Assembly: GCF_042477335.2 (NCBI RefSeq)
Contig: NC_091263.1
Location: 75,121,001 to 75,185,000 of the forward strand
Reading direction: 5' to 3'
Origin: Ovis canadensis
Taxonomy: Eukaryota > Chordata > Mammalia > Artiodactyla > Bovidae
DNA: 64,000 nucleotides
Position 1 is the stretch's first letter. The number at the start of each line of letters is the position of its first letter. Shown piece by piece: positions 29,601 through 64,000 of the stretch. The notes under the pieces were generated by a model. It saw only the letters and a list, made by a program, of their open reading frames with translations, was not told the DNA's origin and searched no databases. Position numbers and translations under genes: made by a program.

Positions 29601-30159
29601 TGAAGTGCTGACTGGACCCCCGTCTCCTCAGGTGCAGGGCTCACTGCTGTGTCCTCAGCTCTGCTCTGCTGGTTGCTGGCGTGAGGAGGGCCGTTCTGTC
29701 ACACAAGCTACATTGCAAATCCCGGCAATTATTTTGCCCACAAATCTTCCATTTGAGCAGGTGCGGAGGGGGCAGTTTACTTCTGCACCACTTGGAATTT
29801 GCTGGTGATTTGCAGCCTGGAGCCTGAAATTATCTGAAAGTTTGGTGACTCATGCCTGGGACAGATGCTGCCTCCAGGCTGAGGCCTCAACTGGGGTTAC
29901 TAGCCAGGACACCCACGTGCAGTCTCCCCATGTGGCCAGGGCTTCCTCAGAACAAGGAAGCTGGTTCCAGGGCAGACAGTCCAGGAGAGAGAGCCAGGAG
30001 GAAGCCCTCTGTCTGTTGTGGCCTAGTCTGGAGAGTCACTCTACCTGACTCCCACGCCTGCTGTTCGTCAGGGCGTCCCGAATACCTGCCAAGGTCCGAG
30101 GGATGTCCTGGTGGAGAGCAGTGGGGTTCTGGAAGGCCATTCAGGACGTGCTGTTCTGG

Positions 30160-30500
30160 CTATTTCTGGAAAATGCTACCTGTCATAATGGTCTGCAAAT
30201 GCCTTCAAGGTTCCAGGAGAAAAATTACTCCTACCTAGAACTCTGTACCCTGCCAACCTATCAGTCACGTGATTGAAAGTGCAGGCTCTCGAAAGTTCAC
30301 TCCCGTGAAGGTCTCAGAAAGCCTCTAAAAGAACACTCCACCAAAACAAGGGAGGGGAGCAAGGGTGCAGAAGACACTGTCCTGCAGGGAAGAAGGAAGT
30401 TAAGTCCTAAGGTGACGACTAACCAGGAGGCCAAGAGATCAATCAGACATCCTAAGAGCAAGAGGGCGTGGTGTCCCCGGGGCATCTGTGTGGGAAGACA
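30160..30500 (+). mobile_element. Old L1 (L1M-type) ORF2 3'-end fragment
   Basis: The string 'ctcctacctagaactctgta' with 'acactccaccaaaacaaggg' and 'aagtcctaaggtgacgacta' follows the order of the 3' part of old mammalian L1 ORF2/3' UTR. It is diverged, and L1-like text may continue to about 30870. Confidence 0.5.
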
Positions 30501-30889
30501 CGCGCCCCGAAGGCGCTGCCGCAGCACCCCGTGCACCTGTCACTGGGAAGTGATATTTAGAATCACTGTAGTGACGAGTGATCACAATACAGAATGAAAC
30601 AGATGGCAAGGAGACTGGCTGAATAAACAGAGCCGGGACACAGGATGTGTACAGATGCTTCATATGTGGCCACGATCAAAGTGCAGATAGAGGAACTATA
30701 GACCTTAGTGTTTGGCAGCAATCCTTTAGCCAACCAGGGGAAGAGTGACACTGAGCCTCTGACATACTACAGACACGCACGAATAGTTTCCAGGAGGATT
30801 AAAGACAAAAACGTGGACGGCATGTCTGTAAAGCCTTTAGAAAATGGCGACATTTGTCATACACATAACTGACCAGGGATGGTCGTGTG

Positions 30890-31098
30890 GTGTTTTAATT
30901 GCGAAGTTGTGTTGGACTCTTTGGGACCCCATGGACTGTAGCCCACCAGGCTTCTCTGTTCACGGGATTTTCTAGGCAGGAATACTGGAGTGGGTTGCCA
31001 TGCCCTCCTCCAGGGGGTCTTCCCCACCCACAGACAAAACCCACACCTCCTGCACTGGCGGATGGATTCTTCACCACTGAGCCACACACAGGAAGCCC
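30890..31098 (-). mobile_element. Bov-tA SINE
   Basis: Reverse-oriented Bov-tA (gttgtgttggactctttggg, ttttctaggcaggaatactg, gccacacacaggaagcccc). It faces the next, oppositely oriented SINE. Confidence 0.85.
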
Positions 31099-31106
31099 CA
31101 GGTTAG

Positions 31107-31322
31107 ATTGCTGTTGGCTTCAGAAGTGCTCACATGGTAAAGGTCTGCCCACAATGTGGGAGACCTGGGTTCGATCCCTGGGTCAGAAAGAGCCTCTGGA
31201 GAAGGAAATGGCAACCTACTCTAGTACTCTTGCTTGGAAAATCTCATGGATGGAGGAGCTTAGTAGGCTACAGTCTATGGGGTGGCAAAGAGTTGGACAT
31301 GACTGAGAGACTTCACTCACTT
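31107..31322 (+). mobile_element. Bov-tA SINE
   Basis: Forward Bov-tA with the tRNA-like box B 'gggttcgatccctgggtcag', then 'gcaacctactctagtactct' and 'gagttggacatgactgagag'. With its left neighbour it forms an inverted SINE pair separated by only a few bases. Confidence 0.85.
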
Positions 31323-31559
31323 TTCACTAAAGGGCCCAGCAAAGTTGGGGTAAAAACACCTTGGGTTAGAGTTTGGGGAGGATGGGGTTTAAACTGTGTT
31401 TCTGAAACAGGATTCTGAATAAATGAGGATTCCGGTGGAGACGGGACTGGGGCAGGACTGCAGGTTTCCCGGCCAGGTTTAAATCAGGCAGGTGGGAGGG
31501 GGAGGGTGTTTGCCGGTGGGCACGGGGGCCGCCTAGACTGTGATGGCCACGCCTCCCGT

Positions 31560-31930
31560 CCCTCTACAGCCCCCCCCCCCCCGCCCCCGCTCCTCGGCGG
31601 CCTGCAGCGGTCCAGGAAGGGGCCCTGGGGTCCCCAGCAGGACTCGGTGCCCGCAGGTGGCCGCGGCCTCTTCCGCGGGCGCGCAGAACAGCGATGCGGG
31701 CTCCGCCGCGCGCTCGCCCGGCCACAAGGTCGCCGTTTGCGCCTGACGTGGGCCCTCCGCTCGGCTTGTTTACCGTCCTGCGTCACCGGGAAACGTCCGG
31801 CCGCGGCCGGGGACAAAAGGTTCTTCCCTGGTGAGTCCCGCCGGACAGAGGGCGTTCGGGGGCGGCGTGCACACCGCCTTCGGGCGCCGCCAGGCGGCCG
31901 ATCGGACCGCGCGCAGCCGCCGCTCTGCCC
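31560..31930. promoter_or_regulatory. Orphan CpG island with FOX and X-box-like motifs
   Basis: CpG density rises sharply here (ccgcggcctcttccgcgggc, ccgccgcgcgctcgcccggc, gccgatcggaccgcgcgcag), preceded by 13 C at 31570-31582. A forkhead site TTGTTTAC lies at 31766-31773. An RFX X-box-like GTCACCGGGAAAC lies at 31782-31794. A consensus splice donor (ctggtgagtc) occurs at about 31830. It is 4.5 kb upstream of the CFAP100 promoter and belongs to no annotated exon here. It could be a distal promoter, a divergent non-coding transcript start, or an enhancer. Confidence 0.55.
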
Positions 31931-33170
31931 GCCTGCCCCAGCGTCCTTTGATCCCTGGAGCAAATCTGATCCCGGGAGCGATGACAGACCCCCATCACGG
32001 CGGGAACGACATGCCAACCCTCCCTGACCCCGCCCCAGCCCGTGGGCCTCCATCTCCCCTCTCCACCACTGCCTCGCAGGGACACTCCCGTTCCCTACGC
32101 TCCTCAGCGTCCCTGCTCCCCCAGGGCCCCCCCAGGACCCTGTTTAGACCCTAGGCATACTCGAACCCGGCCCAGACTCCTACCCTGGGCTCCAATACTT
32201 TGTCTGTAGCTCTCTGAACACATTCTCCTGCAGCAAAATGTGGATACAAAAAGCTGCCCTGTTTTCTCCCCAGATACCAATCAAATTACCTGCCCATCTG
32301 TGCTGTCAGGCAAGCAATCCAATGACAGGGAGGGGAACAGCAGGCTAGTCCCAAGCACTGCCAGGGCAGGTGAGGGCCCGGGGTGGGAGGAGCCTGCGGG
32401 GCAGGTGGAATGCTTCATACTCCCTTCCAGGGCCTGGTGGCCTCCCTGGGCAGGTCCACAAGGGTAGCGTGGACTGCAGCAAGGCTGGAGCCAAGCAGCC
32501 CCGTGTGGCGGGCAGGTGAGGTGGGAGCTGTGCACAGGGTCCATTCGGCCCACGCGAGCTCTGGCTCACCGTGAGGCAGACGTTCTATGTCCTGCAAGCT
32601 GGGCCTGAAGGGAAGGGAGAGGGGAATCCAGACACGAGCGGTTGGGGCAGGCGCCCGTCCAGCGAGTGGGAGTCACCAAGAGGGCGCCTGGGTTTCCATC
32701 GGTGGCACGGCAGCTCCTCCCCGCTGCCTCTGTCAGCCTCCAGACCCCCGGGGCAGCCACGGAGGCGTCCTACGTGGTCCACGTCCATTCTGCAGGAGAC
32801 GACTGGCACCCAGGGGAGGGGTTCTAAACTTACACGGGCCTGGACGTCAGGCTCCCTGAGGCCAAGAAGCACAGGGAGGGACCCTGCCTGGCTGAGAACC
32901 CACAGTGTCCATCCCCTGCTGCGGACCCCCTAACCTGGCCCTCCCCAGATGCCTGGGCACCCTGTCTCCCCAGGCAGGGGCTGGGGTGGGTTGGGGTGGA
33001 GGAGGCACAGGGGTGGTCATGCTTTGGGCTGTGCAGTCAGACTGCCCAGGTTTGGGTCCCAGCTCTGCCTCTTACGGGCTGTGGTCACGGGAGAACACCT
33101 TCCAGTCTGACTGCCAGCTTCCTTGTGGAGATCGCGACCACCCTGCTGGGGTGCCCTGCAGACCTCCAGT
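31931..33170. other. Intergenic, no gene seen
   Basis: GC-rich single-copy DNA. A MIR-like SINE trace lies at about 33025-33110 (gctttgggctgtgcagtcag, ttgggtcccagctctgcctc). No exon was recognised. Confidence 0.55.
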
Positions 33171-33487
33171 CAGGACACCCCTCCGACCACCCTATGATGC
33201 AGGCCACCCTTCCAACCACACTATGACCCAGGACGCCCCCCGGCCACACTGTGATCCAGGACACCCCTCCAGCCATGCTGTGACCCAGGAGGCCCCTCCG
33301 GCCGCATTGTGACCCAGGACACCCCTCCAGCCATGCTATGACCCAGGACACCCCTCCAGCCGCACTACAACACAGGACGCCCCTCCAGCCATGCTGTGAC
33401 CCAGGACGCCCCTCTGGCCGCACTGTGACCCAGGATGCCCCTCCGGCCGCACTGTGACCCAGGACCCCCCTTCAGCCACGCTATGAC
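33171..33487 (+). repeat. 29-bp minisatellite, about 11 copies
   Basis: The unit begins CAGGACACCCCTCCAG and ends CTGTGACC. Copies carry either CCATGCT or CCGCACT in the middle, and these alternate over copies 4-9. Periodicity is tight at 29 bases. Open frames across it are repeat artefacts. Confidence 0.92.
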
Positions 33488-33549
33488 GGAGGCAGACTGG
33501 CATCCTGAGCCAGGTCCTGGGTTCTGTGCTCTTACACAGCATCTCTCCC

Positions 33550-33660
33550 AGGTGTTATGTTCCACTTTTTAGGTGGAGAAACTGAGACCCAGAGCACTAA
33601 AGTAAATTGTCCGGCGTCACACAGCCAGAGAGGGTCAGCATGGACCCATCCCAGCCTGAT
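33550..33660 (-). mobile_element. MIR SINE fragment
   Basis: The string 'aggtggagaaactgagaccc' followed by 'gtcacacagccagagagggt' is the reverse of the MIR core and tail. Confidence 0.55.
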
Positions 33661-34236
33661 GCCACAGCCTGTCCCCTTGGCCACCAAGGTCTCCTGTCTC
33701 TGAGCAGTGAGTGGGGGTCAGGCTCTCATCTGGAAAACAGAAGCCCCCGGAGTTTCCAGGAGAGGAACTGTAATATAGGAAATGTGTCACACATGTGACA
33801 GAAGGAACTAGATGCTGAAATGGGAATGAGTGGTGGGGCCGTGGGAAATTAGCCGGGGCTCCTGGCCAGGCTGGAACCATGCAGGCCTGCCCGGAGGCCA
33901 CAGCCGAGGAGCCCTTGAAAGCAGAGGGAGGGGACAGGTGCTCTGGCTCCAGCGTGTCCCGGCCCTCCAGCCTCTCTCCCACCAGACCCCTCGGGCGTCC
34001 GAGGAGCCAGGGCTAGGCAGTGTTGGCGGAAGGACCTGGAGGATGTGGGCCATGATGGGACAGAGCAGCAGGGTGCCCTGTTCCAGGGACATCTCCCAAG
34101 AGGTCAGCCTCAAACTGAGTCTTGAGAAATGTAGTGGAACCAAGCAGGACCCTCTGGGGCCTTCCTGGGATAGACCTACCCACTCATGTCATCCACTTGC
34201 CTCTTGTCTGTAGAAAAACATTCGCTGAAGAATAAA
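33661..34236. other. Intergenic, no gene seen
   Basis: Single-copy sequence without a recognised exon or repeat family. Confidence 0.5.
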
Positions 34237-34748
34237 TGTGATCAGAGAAATGAGAAAACACAGAGGAAAAGGAAAACAGTCAAGTAAGACAAAATAAGGA
34301 GAGGTTAGTCATTAAACTGAGCACAGCACAGAGCCAGGGAGCTCTAGGTCTTCCTCAAGGGCTGGAGGTGGCATTTTGAGCCCCACCCCTTGAGCTGTTT
34401 TGCAGACACCGAAACCCATGCCCGATGGGAGAAACTGTGTGCTGCCCGCAAGCTGTGGCCCCCAGAGTGGACAGAACCAGAGGGTGATGAAGCTGACCCC
34501 AGGTTACCTCACAGTCGGAAGAATGTCCCGCGCTGATCATGGCCTCCACAGCCCTCTGCCCTGGCATAGCCCCCCTCCTACGTGATCTCCAGGCAAAACC
34601 CAGGGCTTGAGTTGAGTCTTGGACATAAGTCCACCGTCTCCCCAAGACTGCCAGTTTCCCCAATAAAACCATCTTTCCTGTTACCTAACACTTGTCCCTC
34701 ATTATCGATTTCTTGATCGACCTGCAGCTGAACCCGAGTTTGCTAACA
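34237..34748 (+). repeat. Candidate solo LTR
   Basis: The segment starts TGTGATCAGAG and ends TTTGCTAACA. It has an AATAAA signal near 34661 followed by a T/C-rich stretch and 'gtccctcattatcgatttct', an LTR-like R-U5 layout. No matching target duplication was found, so the boundaries are uncertain. Confidence 0.4.
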
Positions 34749-35609
34749 GTAGGAGTTTGACATCAGAATAAAGGTCTTTCCAAAAAATGGGGCACTAGAA
34801 GCCCAGGCACAGAGTCGGTTTTGTAGGAGTGGCCTGAGACCTGCTGCCATGGGAACATACCAGCTCCTGTCCACTCGCTGGACCACCTGGGCCTCTGACA
34901 ACCCCCCCTGCTGGGCTGGGGACCCCTTCTTAGGAGCCCCCACTTCCTTCCTGCCTCTCTTGCAGTCAGGATGGAGGTGGGCCCCTCAGGCTCCTGCCTA
35001 TCAGACATAGAGGCAGGCAGGTGACCCAGGTTCTGCAGGTCAGAAACACACATCAGGACCCTCTCACGGCCAGGGTCACACCTGCTGCCCGCCTTGGGCT
35101 CACTCCTGACACCACCATCTGGGGGTGTAGCTGGCTTCCACCCCCTGCAGACTCAGGGAGCCCCCCTGCCCTTTTCATTTTTAATTGGCTACTGTTGATT
35201 TCCATATCTGTTCTCAAGAGCTCTGACTGTCACCCCTTCTTTCAGAAGGAAATCAGCTCACAAGTTGTTAACAAAGGGTTGGCTTTTCTCCTTTTGAGAT
35301 GGATATTTTCCAGACTCCTAAAGTCTAGTTGGAACTCACGGTGCCTGAGATGAACCCTCTCAGAACAGCGTGCTGTCCTACTCAGTCACCGGCTCATACA
35401 GTCCGAACTGTAGGCGGGGGCCCAGGGAGGCAGACTCAGGCCAGCAGCTGGGTCATTGGGACTGTAAGGCTCCCTCCACTTTGGGCAGACCCAGAACAGA
35501 CCAAAGAACTGCTCCTGCCTCGGGCAGAGCCGGGAGTTGCTGGGACTCACTGGTTCCGCAGTACTGGCCTGTGGATTGTCCGGAGGTCCCCAGTGGCACC
35601 TAAATGCCT
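34749..35609. other. Intergenic, no gene seen
   Basis: No exon or repeat family was recognised with confidence. Confidence 0.5.
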
Positions 35610-35738
35610 TATGTGTGATAGTCACTCAGTCCAGTCCGACTCTTTGCGGCCCCATGGACTGTAGCTTGCCAGACGCCCCTGCCCATGGGGTTCTCTAGGC
35701 AAGAATACTGGAGTGGGTAGCCACTGAGCCACCCTTGT
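35610..35738 (-). mobile_element. Bov-tA SINE, partial
   Basis: The string 'gtccagtccgactctttgcg' with 'ttctctaggcaagaatactg' and 'gagccaccct' shows a reverse Bov-tA that lacks its middle portion. Confidence 0.8.
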
Positions 35739-35859
35739 CGATCTATAAATCCCTGAGATGAGATGTGTGGGCAGAACTGATGGACACGGTCAAATCTCAA
35801 GGAGGGGCCTCCTGCTGTTTTGGGGGATAGGGGACCTGGCGGGGTGGGGTGGGCGCGGG

Positions 35860-36354
35860 GGGGTGAGTCTCGGCGATTGAGCGCGGACCCCTCCCTGTTT
35901 ACTGACAGGCGTGCCACCCTGCCTTCATCATGGGTCACACGCAGCCTGTGCAGCAGCGGATCGCCACTCGAGTCAGCACCGAAGTCATCTTCGCCGGGCG
36001 GGCTCGTCGGCGCCCAGGTCGCCGGGCCCTGCAGAATGTTTGCTTCTGCAACTAGTCCCCAGCACGCGGGATGCTGCGGCCCGGGGCCACAATTGTCAGC
36101 CGCCCCTCTAGACTGTAAGGTTCACTCGGCAGGAAGAGGCAGGTAGGTGGTGCAGGTGAAAAAATCAATCAGGAGAAGGACGGAAACAGCAAGAGGGGTG
36201 CAGGCTGGGAAGGAAGCCCGCGCGAGCTGGGCAGGGCGAGTCCTCTTACAGCGCAGCCCCGCCGCGGCGCGGACGCAGTGGGGAGGCCGGAGCCTTTGTG
36301 ACGTCACAGCCCCGCCCGCCGGGAGAATGGTTGCCATGGCGACGTAAACCGAAG
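35860..36354 (+). promoter_or_regulatory. CFAP100: CFAP100 promoter: CpG island, CRE, RFX X-box, forkhead-like site
   Basis: This CpG-rich region carries a perfect palindromic CRE TGACGTCA (36299-36306), a GC box (cccgcccgcc, 36311-36320) and a near-palindromic X-box GTTGCCATGGCGAC (36330-36343). GTAAAC (36344-36349) directly abuts the X-box. RFX plus forkhead (FOXJ1-type) input is the established signature of motile-cilia genes, which fits the product. There is no TATA box. The start site is inferred to lie just downstream. Confidence 0.75.
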
Positions 36355-36422
36355 GCCTGGGCTCGCGGAGCCCCGGGGCAGCAGCTCAGAGGCTTCGGAG
36401 AGAGCGCCGGCGTGCGGAGCTG
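36355..36422 (+). other. CFAP100: Putative CFAP100 non-coding exon 1
   Basis: The short GC-rich segment after the X-box ends in the donor-like ctg|gtgggt at 36423. The next exon (37256) begins with an acceptor before the start codon, so at least one 5' non-coding exon is required. Its exact ends are inferred. Confidence 0.4.
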
Positions 36423-36680
36423 GTGGGTGCGCTAGGGACCTGGGTGGGAGCCACGGGCGGGGTCGGGGCGGACACCTCGCGCGCCCCCCCTGTCGCAAGG
36501 CTCCCTGTTCCTTACTCATCCCATAGCCAGCCGTCTAGCAACCCCTCTTCCCTCCGGGCCCATGCACCCTCGCCACACGCCCGGACGGGCCAGACGTGGG
36601 TGTGGGGAGGCCCGGCCCTGCTGCAAGCCGAGTACCTCGCTTCCTTTCGTGGAGGCTGCAGCAGGCATGCGGCTGGAAGG

Positions 36681-36795
36681 GTGCAAGCTTTGGAGTCAAG
36701 GAACCCTGGGCGGGAGTCCCAGTCTCGGCCTCTCCTGGCGGTGTGACTTTGGCCAGTTTGCTACTTTGTTTCCTCCTCTGCAAAATGCAGACTAG
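36681..36795 (+). mobile_element. MIR SINE
   Basis: The string 'gtgcaagctttggagtcaag' with 'ggtgtgactttggccagttt' and 'tttcctcctctgcaaaatgc' gives the forward MIR order within CFAP100 intron 1. Confidence 0.65.
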
Positions 36796-37314
36796 CTCCG
36801 CAAATAGTGAAAAAAAGCGCCGCGGTGGGGCGGAACGCCTGATGAGCCACCAATCAGCGCCTCCTCTGGTCCTCAGGGAGCTTACGTTCTAGGGGAACTA
36901 GGTAATCGACCGTTGTTAGAGGGATACATCAGCTATTGAAAACCGGTCAAAGGGAAGAGGATGGGGTGGTGGGAAGATGCTTCTGGGGAGGGGCGGGCCT
37001 GAGTGCTGGTCGAGGGTGGGAGGGGCCAAGGCTCGGGCTGGCCGTGGGTGGGTGGCTCTGTGAGCGGGACTAGCCCTGGGAGGCTGGAACCACGGGGGGA
37101 GAGGAGGGAGGCGCGGCGGGTCGGAGCTGCAAGTGTACTCCTCGTGGTGAGCCTTGGGTAGGTGCCCGCTGTTCTCAGCAGCCGTCGGCGGAGGGCGGGC
37201 CGCGGGCTGCGGGCTGCGGGCTGGACCCACCGGCTCAGGCGCTGTCTCTCCCCAGGTTGGGAGTCTCCTCTACCGACGTCAGGCTTCTCAGTGCACGCTT
37301 CCTCCTCGGCGCCG

Positions 37315-61926
<24,612 letters not shown>

Positions 61927-62055
61927 CGTGGCCTCCTGCTGGCTGAGCAGGAGCAGATGGAGGCGCCGGGAGCAGAGGCAGGGCCTGCACGGGCCCCTCG
62001 CCCTCCACGCTGCGCCTTCACACTCACCCGAAATAAAAGCTGTGTCGCTTGGGTA
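61927..62055 (+). other. CFAP100: CFAP100 3' UTR and poly(A) signal
   Basis: A short 3' UTR with AATAAA at 62032-62037, followed by a GT-rich stretch (tgtgtcgcttgggt) suitable as a cleavage-stimulating element. Confidence 0.8.
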
Positions 62056-62149
62056 CCTCCGAGCCTGTCTTGGAAGGCAGACACAGTAACAAAATGCCAG
62101 TCTCCCCTCATTTGTCACTTAAACCAGGAAATGATAAGGGATAGAGGAA

Positions 62150-62290
62150 AAGATGGTTAGATGGCATCACCAACTGAATGGACTTCAGTTTAAGCAAACT
62201 CCGAGGGAGAGTGAAGGACAGGGAAGCCTGATGCGCTACAATCCATGGGGGTCCCAAAGAGTCAGACGTGACTTTGCGGCTGAAGAACAG
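62150..62290 (+). mobile_element. Bov-B LINE 3'-end fragment
   Basis: Forward Bov-B terminus ('gatggcatcaccaactgaat', 'gacagggaagcctgatgcgc', 'gagtcagacgtgactttgcg'). Confidence 0.85.
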
Positions 62291-62669
62291 TGACAAGGGA
62301 TGGGCCCGTCTGGGTTTCCTGTCAGTCAGCTGCTGAGACAGACGTGCCTGGGGCGGGATCAATTGCAGTTCTGCACAAGGTGAGATGGGAGATCAACTGC
62401 ATGTCAACCTGAGGTGACGGGGTAAAAACTCCAGTGTGAACTGAGGTGATGTGCGCGACCCACCCTAGCCCCACCCTGGGATCTTCTTCAGCTCCACCCA
62501 GTGCTGGTGGGCTGCAGGATGACTCCTAGCTGCCAAAGCACTCAAGTGTGGGAACAAGCTCTGTTACACTCGAGGGGAGATGTGGGCGGAGACCCAGGCT
62601 CTCGGAGGCGAGTCTTGCAGTTTGTCCATTTTCTCCCTGAGGGATGAGGAGGGTCGTCTCTAGGTGGAG
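62291..62669. other. Intergenic spacer, no gene seen
   Basis: Single-copy text between the Bov-B end and the tandem array. No exon was recognised. Confidence 0.5.
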
Positions 62670-64000
62670 ACTGAGTGGAGGTGTGGGGTCAGCTCATCTC
62701 CACCACAGGGTGCGGCGTGGGGGCAGCCCCGGCTCCACCGTGGGGTGAGGCGTGGGGCAGCCCCGGCTCCACCATGGCATGAGGTGTTGGGCCAGTCCCC
62801 TACTCCTCCATCGGACTAGGTTTCAGGTCACACCCAATGCCACCGTGGGGTGAGGTGTGGAGTCAGCCCCCACTCCACTTGGGTGCAGTGTGGTGTCAAC
62901 CCAAGCTCTACCATGAACTTAGGTGCCAGATCTGAACCAAATTCACCGAGGGGTGCGGTGCAGGTAAGGTGTCAGGTCAGCCCCCCCACCGTGGGGTTGA
63001 GTTGTGGGGTCTGCCCCAGCTCCACTGTGATCCGAGGTTAGGGTCAGCCCTAGCAGCTCCATGGGGTGAGGTGTTGGCTCATTCCCACCATGGAGTGAAG
63101 TGTGGGGTCAGCCCCAGGTCCACTGTAGTGTGAGGTGTGGGGTCAATGCGCAACTCTTCCATGGGTGGAGGTGTGGTGTCAGCCCCAGCTGCACCAAGGG
63201 CTGAGCTATGGGGTAAGCCCCACCATGGGTTGAGGTGTGGGGTCATCCCCAACTCCACCATGGGATGAGGTGTGGGGTCTGCTCCAGCTCCTCCATGTGG
63301 TGAGGGTCAGGCCCAGCTCCACCATGGGATTAGGTGTGAGGTCAGTCCCCAACTCCTTCTTGGGGTGAGGTGCTGAGTCAGTCCGAACTCCACTGTGGAG
63401 TGAGGTGTGGGGTCAGCCCCAGCTCCACTGTGGGGTGAGATTTGCGGTCAGCCCCAGCTCCACTGTGGGGTGAGGTACGGGGTCAGCCCCACTGTGGGGT
63501 GTGGTGTTGGGTCAGCCACACCTTGGGGTGAGATGTGGGATCCACCTCCAACACCTCCGTGGGGTGAAGTGTGATGTCAGCCCAACTCCACCATGCAATG
63601 AGGTGTTAGGCCAACCCCAGTTCCATGGTGGGGTGAGGTGTGGGGTCAGCCCCAGCTCCACTGTTATGTGAGGTGTGGGGTCAGCCCCAGGTCCACCATG
63701 GGGTGAGGTGTGGGGTCATCTCTGGGTCTACCTTGGGTGAGCTGTGGGTTCAGCCCCTACTCCACTATGGGGCTGAGGTGCTGGGTCAGACCCAAGTCCT
63801 CCATGGGGTGAGGTGTGGGGTCAGCCCCACATGCGGTGGCATGTCAGGTCTTCCCCAACATGGGGTGAGGTGTGGGGTCAGCCCTAGCTCCACCGTGGGC
63901 TATGGTATGGGTTCAGCCCCACCTCCAATGTGTATTAAGGTGTGGGATCAGCCCCAGATCCACCATGGGGTGAGGTGTCGGGTCAGGTCCAGCTCCACTG
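62670..64000. repeat. 35-bp minisatellite/satellite-like array, runs off window
   Basis: The unit resembles TGGGGTGAGGTGTGGGGTCA followed by GCCCCAGCTCCACCA. The period is 35 bases where measured (for example ccatg at 63258 and 63293), with many substitutions, partial units and small indels. About 38 units fit in the window. The right boundary is not seen. Confidence 0.92.

Noticed and set aside
62670..64000. Regular repeats considered as a CRISPR-like array
   Set aside because: Units are contiguous, diverged and without unique spacers, and the context is mammalian. It is a minisatellite.

Overview
This window is nuclear DNA of a ruminant (cattle, sheep, goat or a close relative). The evidence is many copies of ruminant-specific retroposons on both strands: 5'-truncated Bov-B (RTE-type) LINEs, Bov-tA SINEs derived from tRNA-Glu, and CHR-type tRNA SINEs. 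The spliced genes are mammalian and the base composition is GC-rich. There is no prokaryotic sequence, no CRISPR array and no operon. I found no plausible new biosynthetic or defence system. The interest lies in gene arrangement, regulatory motifs, tandem arrays and one old provirus.

Layout. (1) 1-9.2 kb: KLF15 on the + strand. The window opens in its first intron or 5' flank. The two coding exons (1241-2289 and 8173-8335) are intact, and an AT-rich 3' UTR with three polyadenylation signals ends near 9.2 kb. (2) 9.2-16.9 kb: intergenic, with two Bov-B fragments, a hAT-Charlie (MER1-like) DNA transposon and a Bov-tA. (3) 16.9-25.8 kb: a nearly complete-length but dead class I (gammaretrovirus-like) provirus on the - strand. 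It has two LTRs, a 4-bp target duplication GGTC, a tRNA-His-like primer site and a polypurine tract. The reverse transcriptase and most of env are deleted, and two Bov-B LINEs are inserted in it. (4) 25.8-31.3 kb: a dense retroposon cluster plus a duplicated block of about 190 bp. (5) 31.5-36.3 kb: an orphan CpG island, a 29-bp minisatellite, a candidate LTR and the CFAP100 promoter. (6) 36.3-62.05 kb: CFAP100 (CCDC37) on the + strand. Its 16 coding exons could all be read through with consistent phase to give a 605-residue protein. (7) 62.65 kb to the end: a 35-bp tandem array that runs off the window.

The two genes are functionally unrelated. KLF15 is a zinc-finger transcription factor of metabolic tissues. 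CFAP100 is a coiled-coil axonemal protein of the MIA complex that anchors an inner dynein arm. The CFAP100 promoter carries a CRE, an RFX X-box and an adjacent forkhead-like site, which fits a motile-cilia gene. From memory of the human and mouse maps, the two genes are neighbours on opposite strands. Here both are on +, so either a local inversion or an assembly orientation error lies between about 9 and 36 kb, or to the left of the window.
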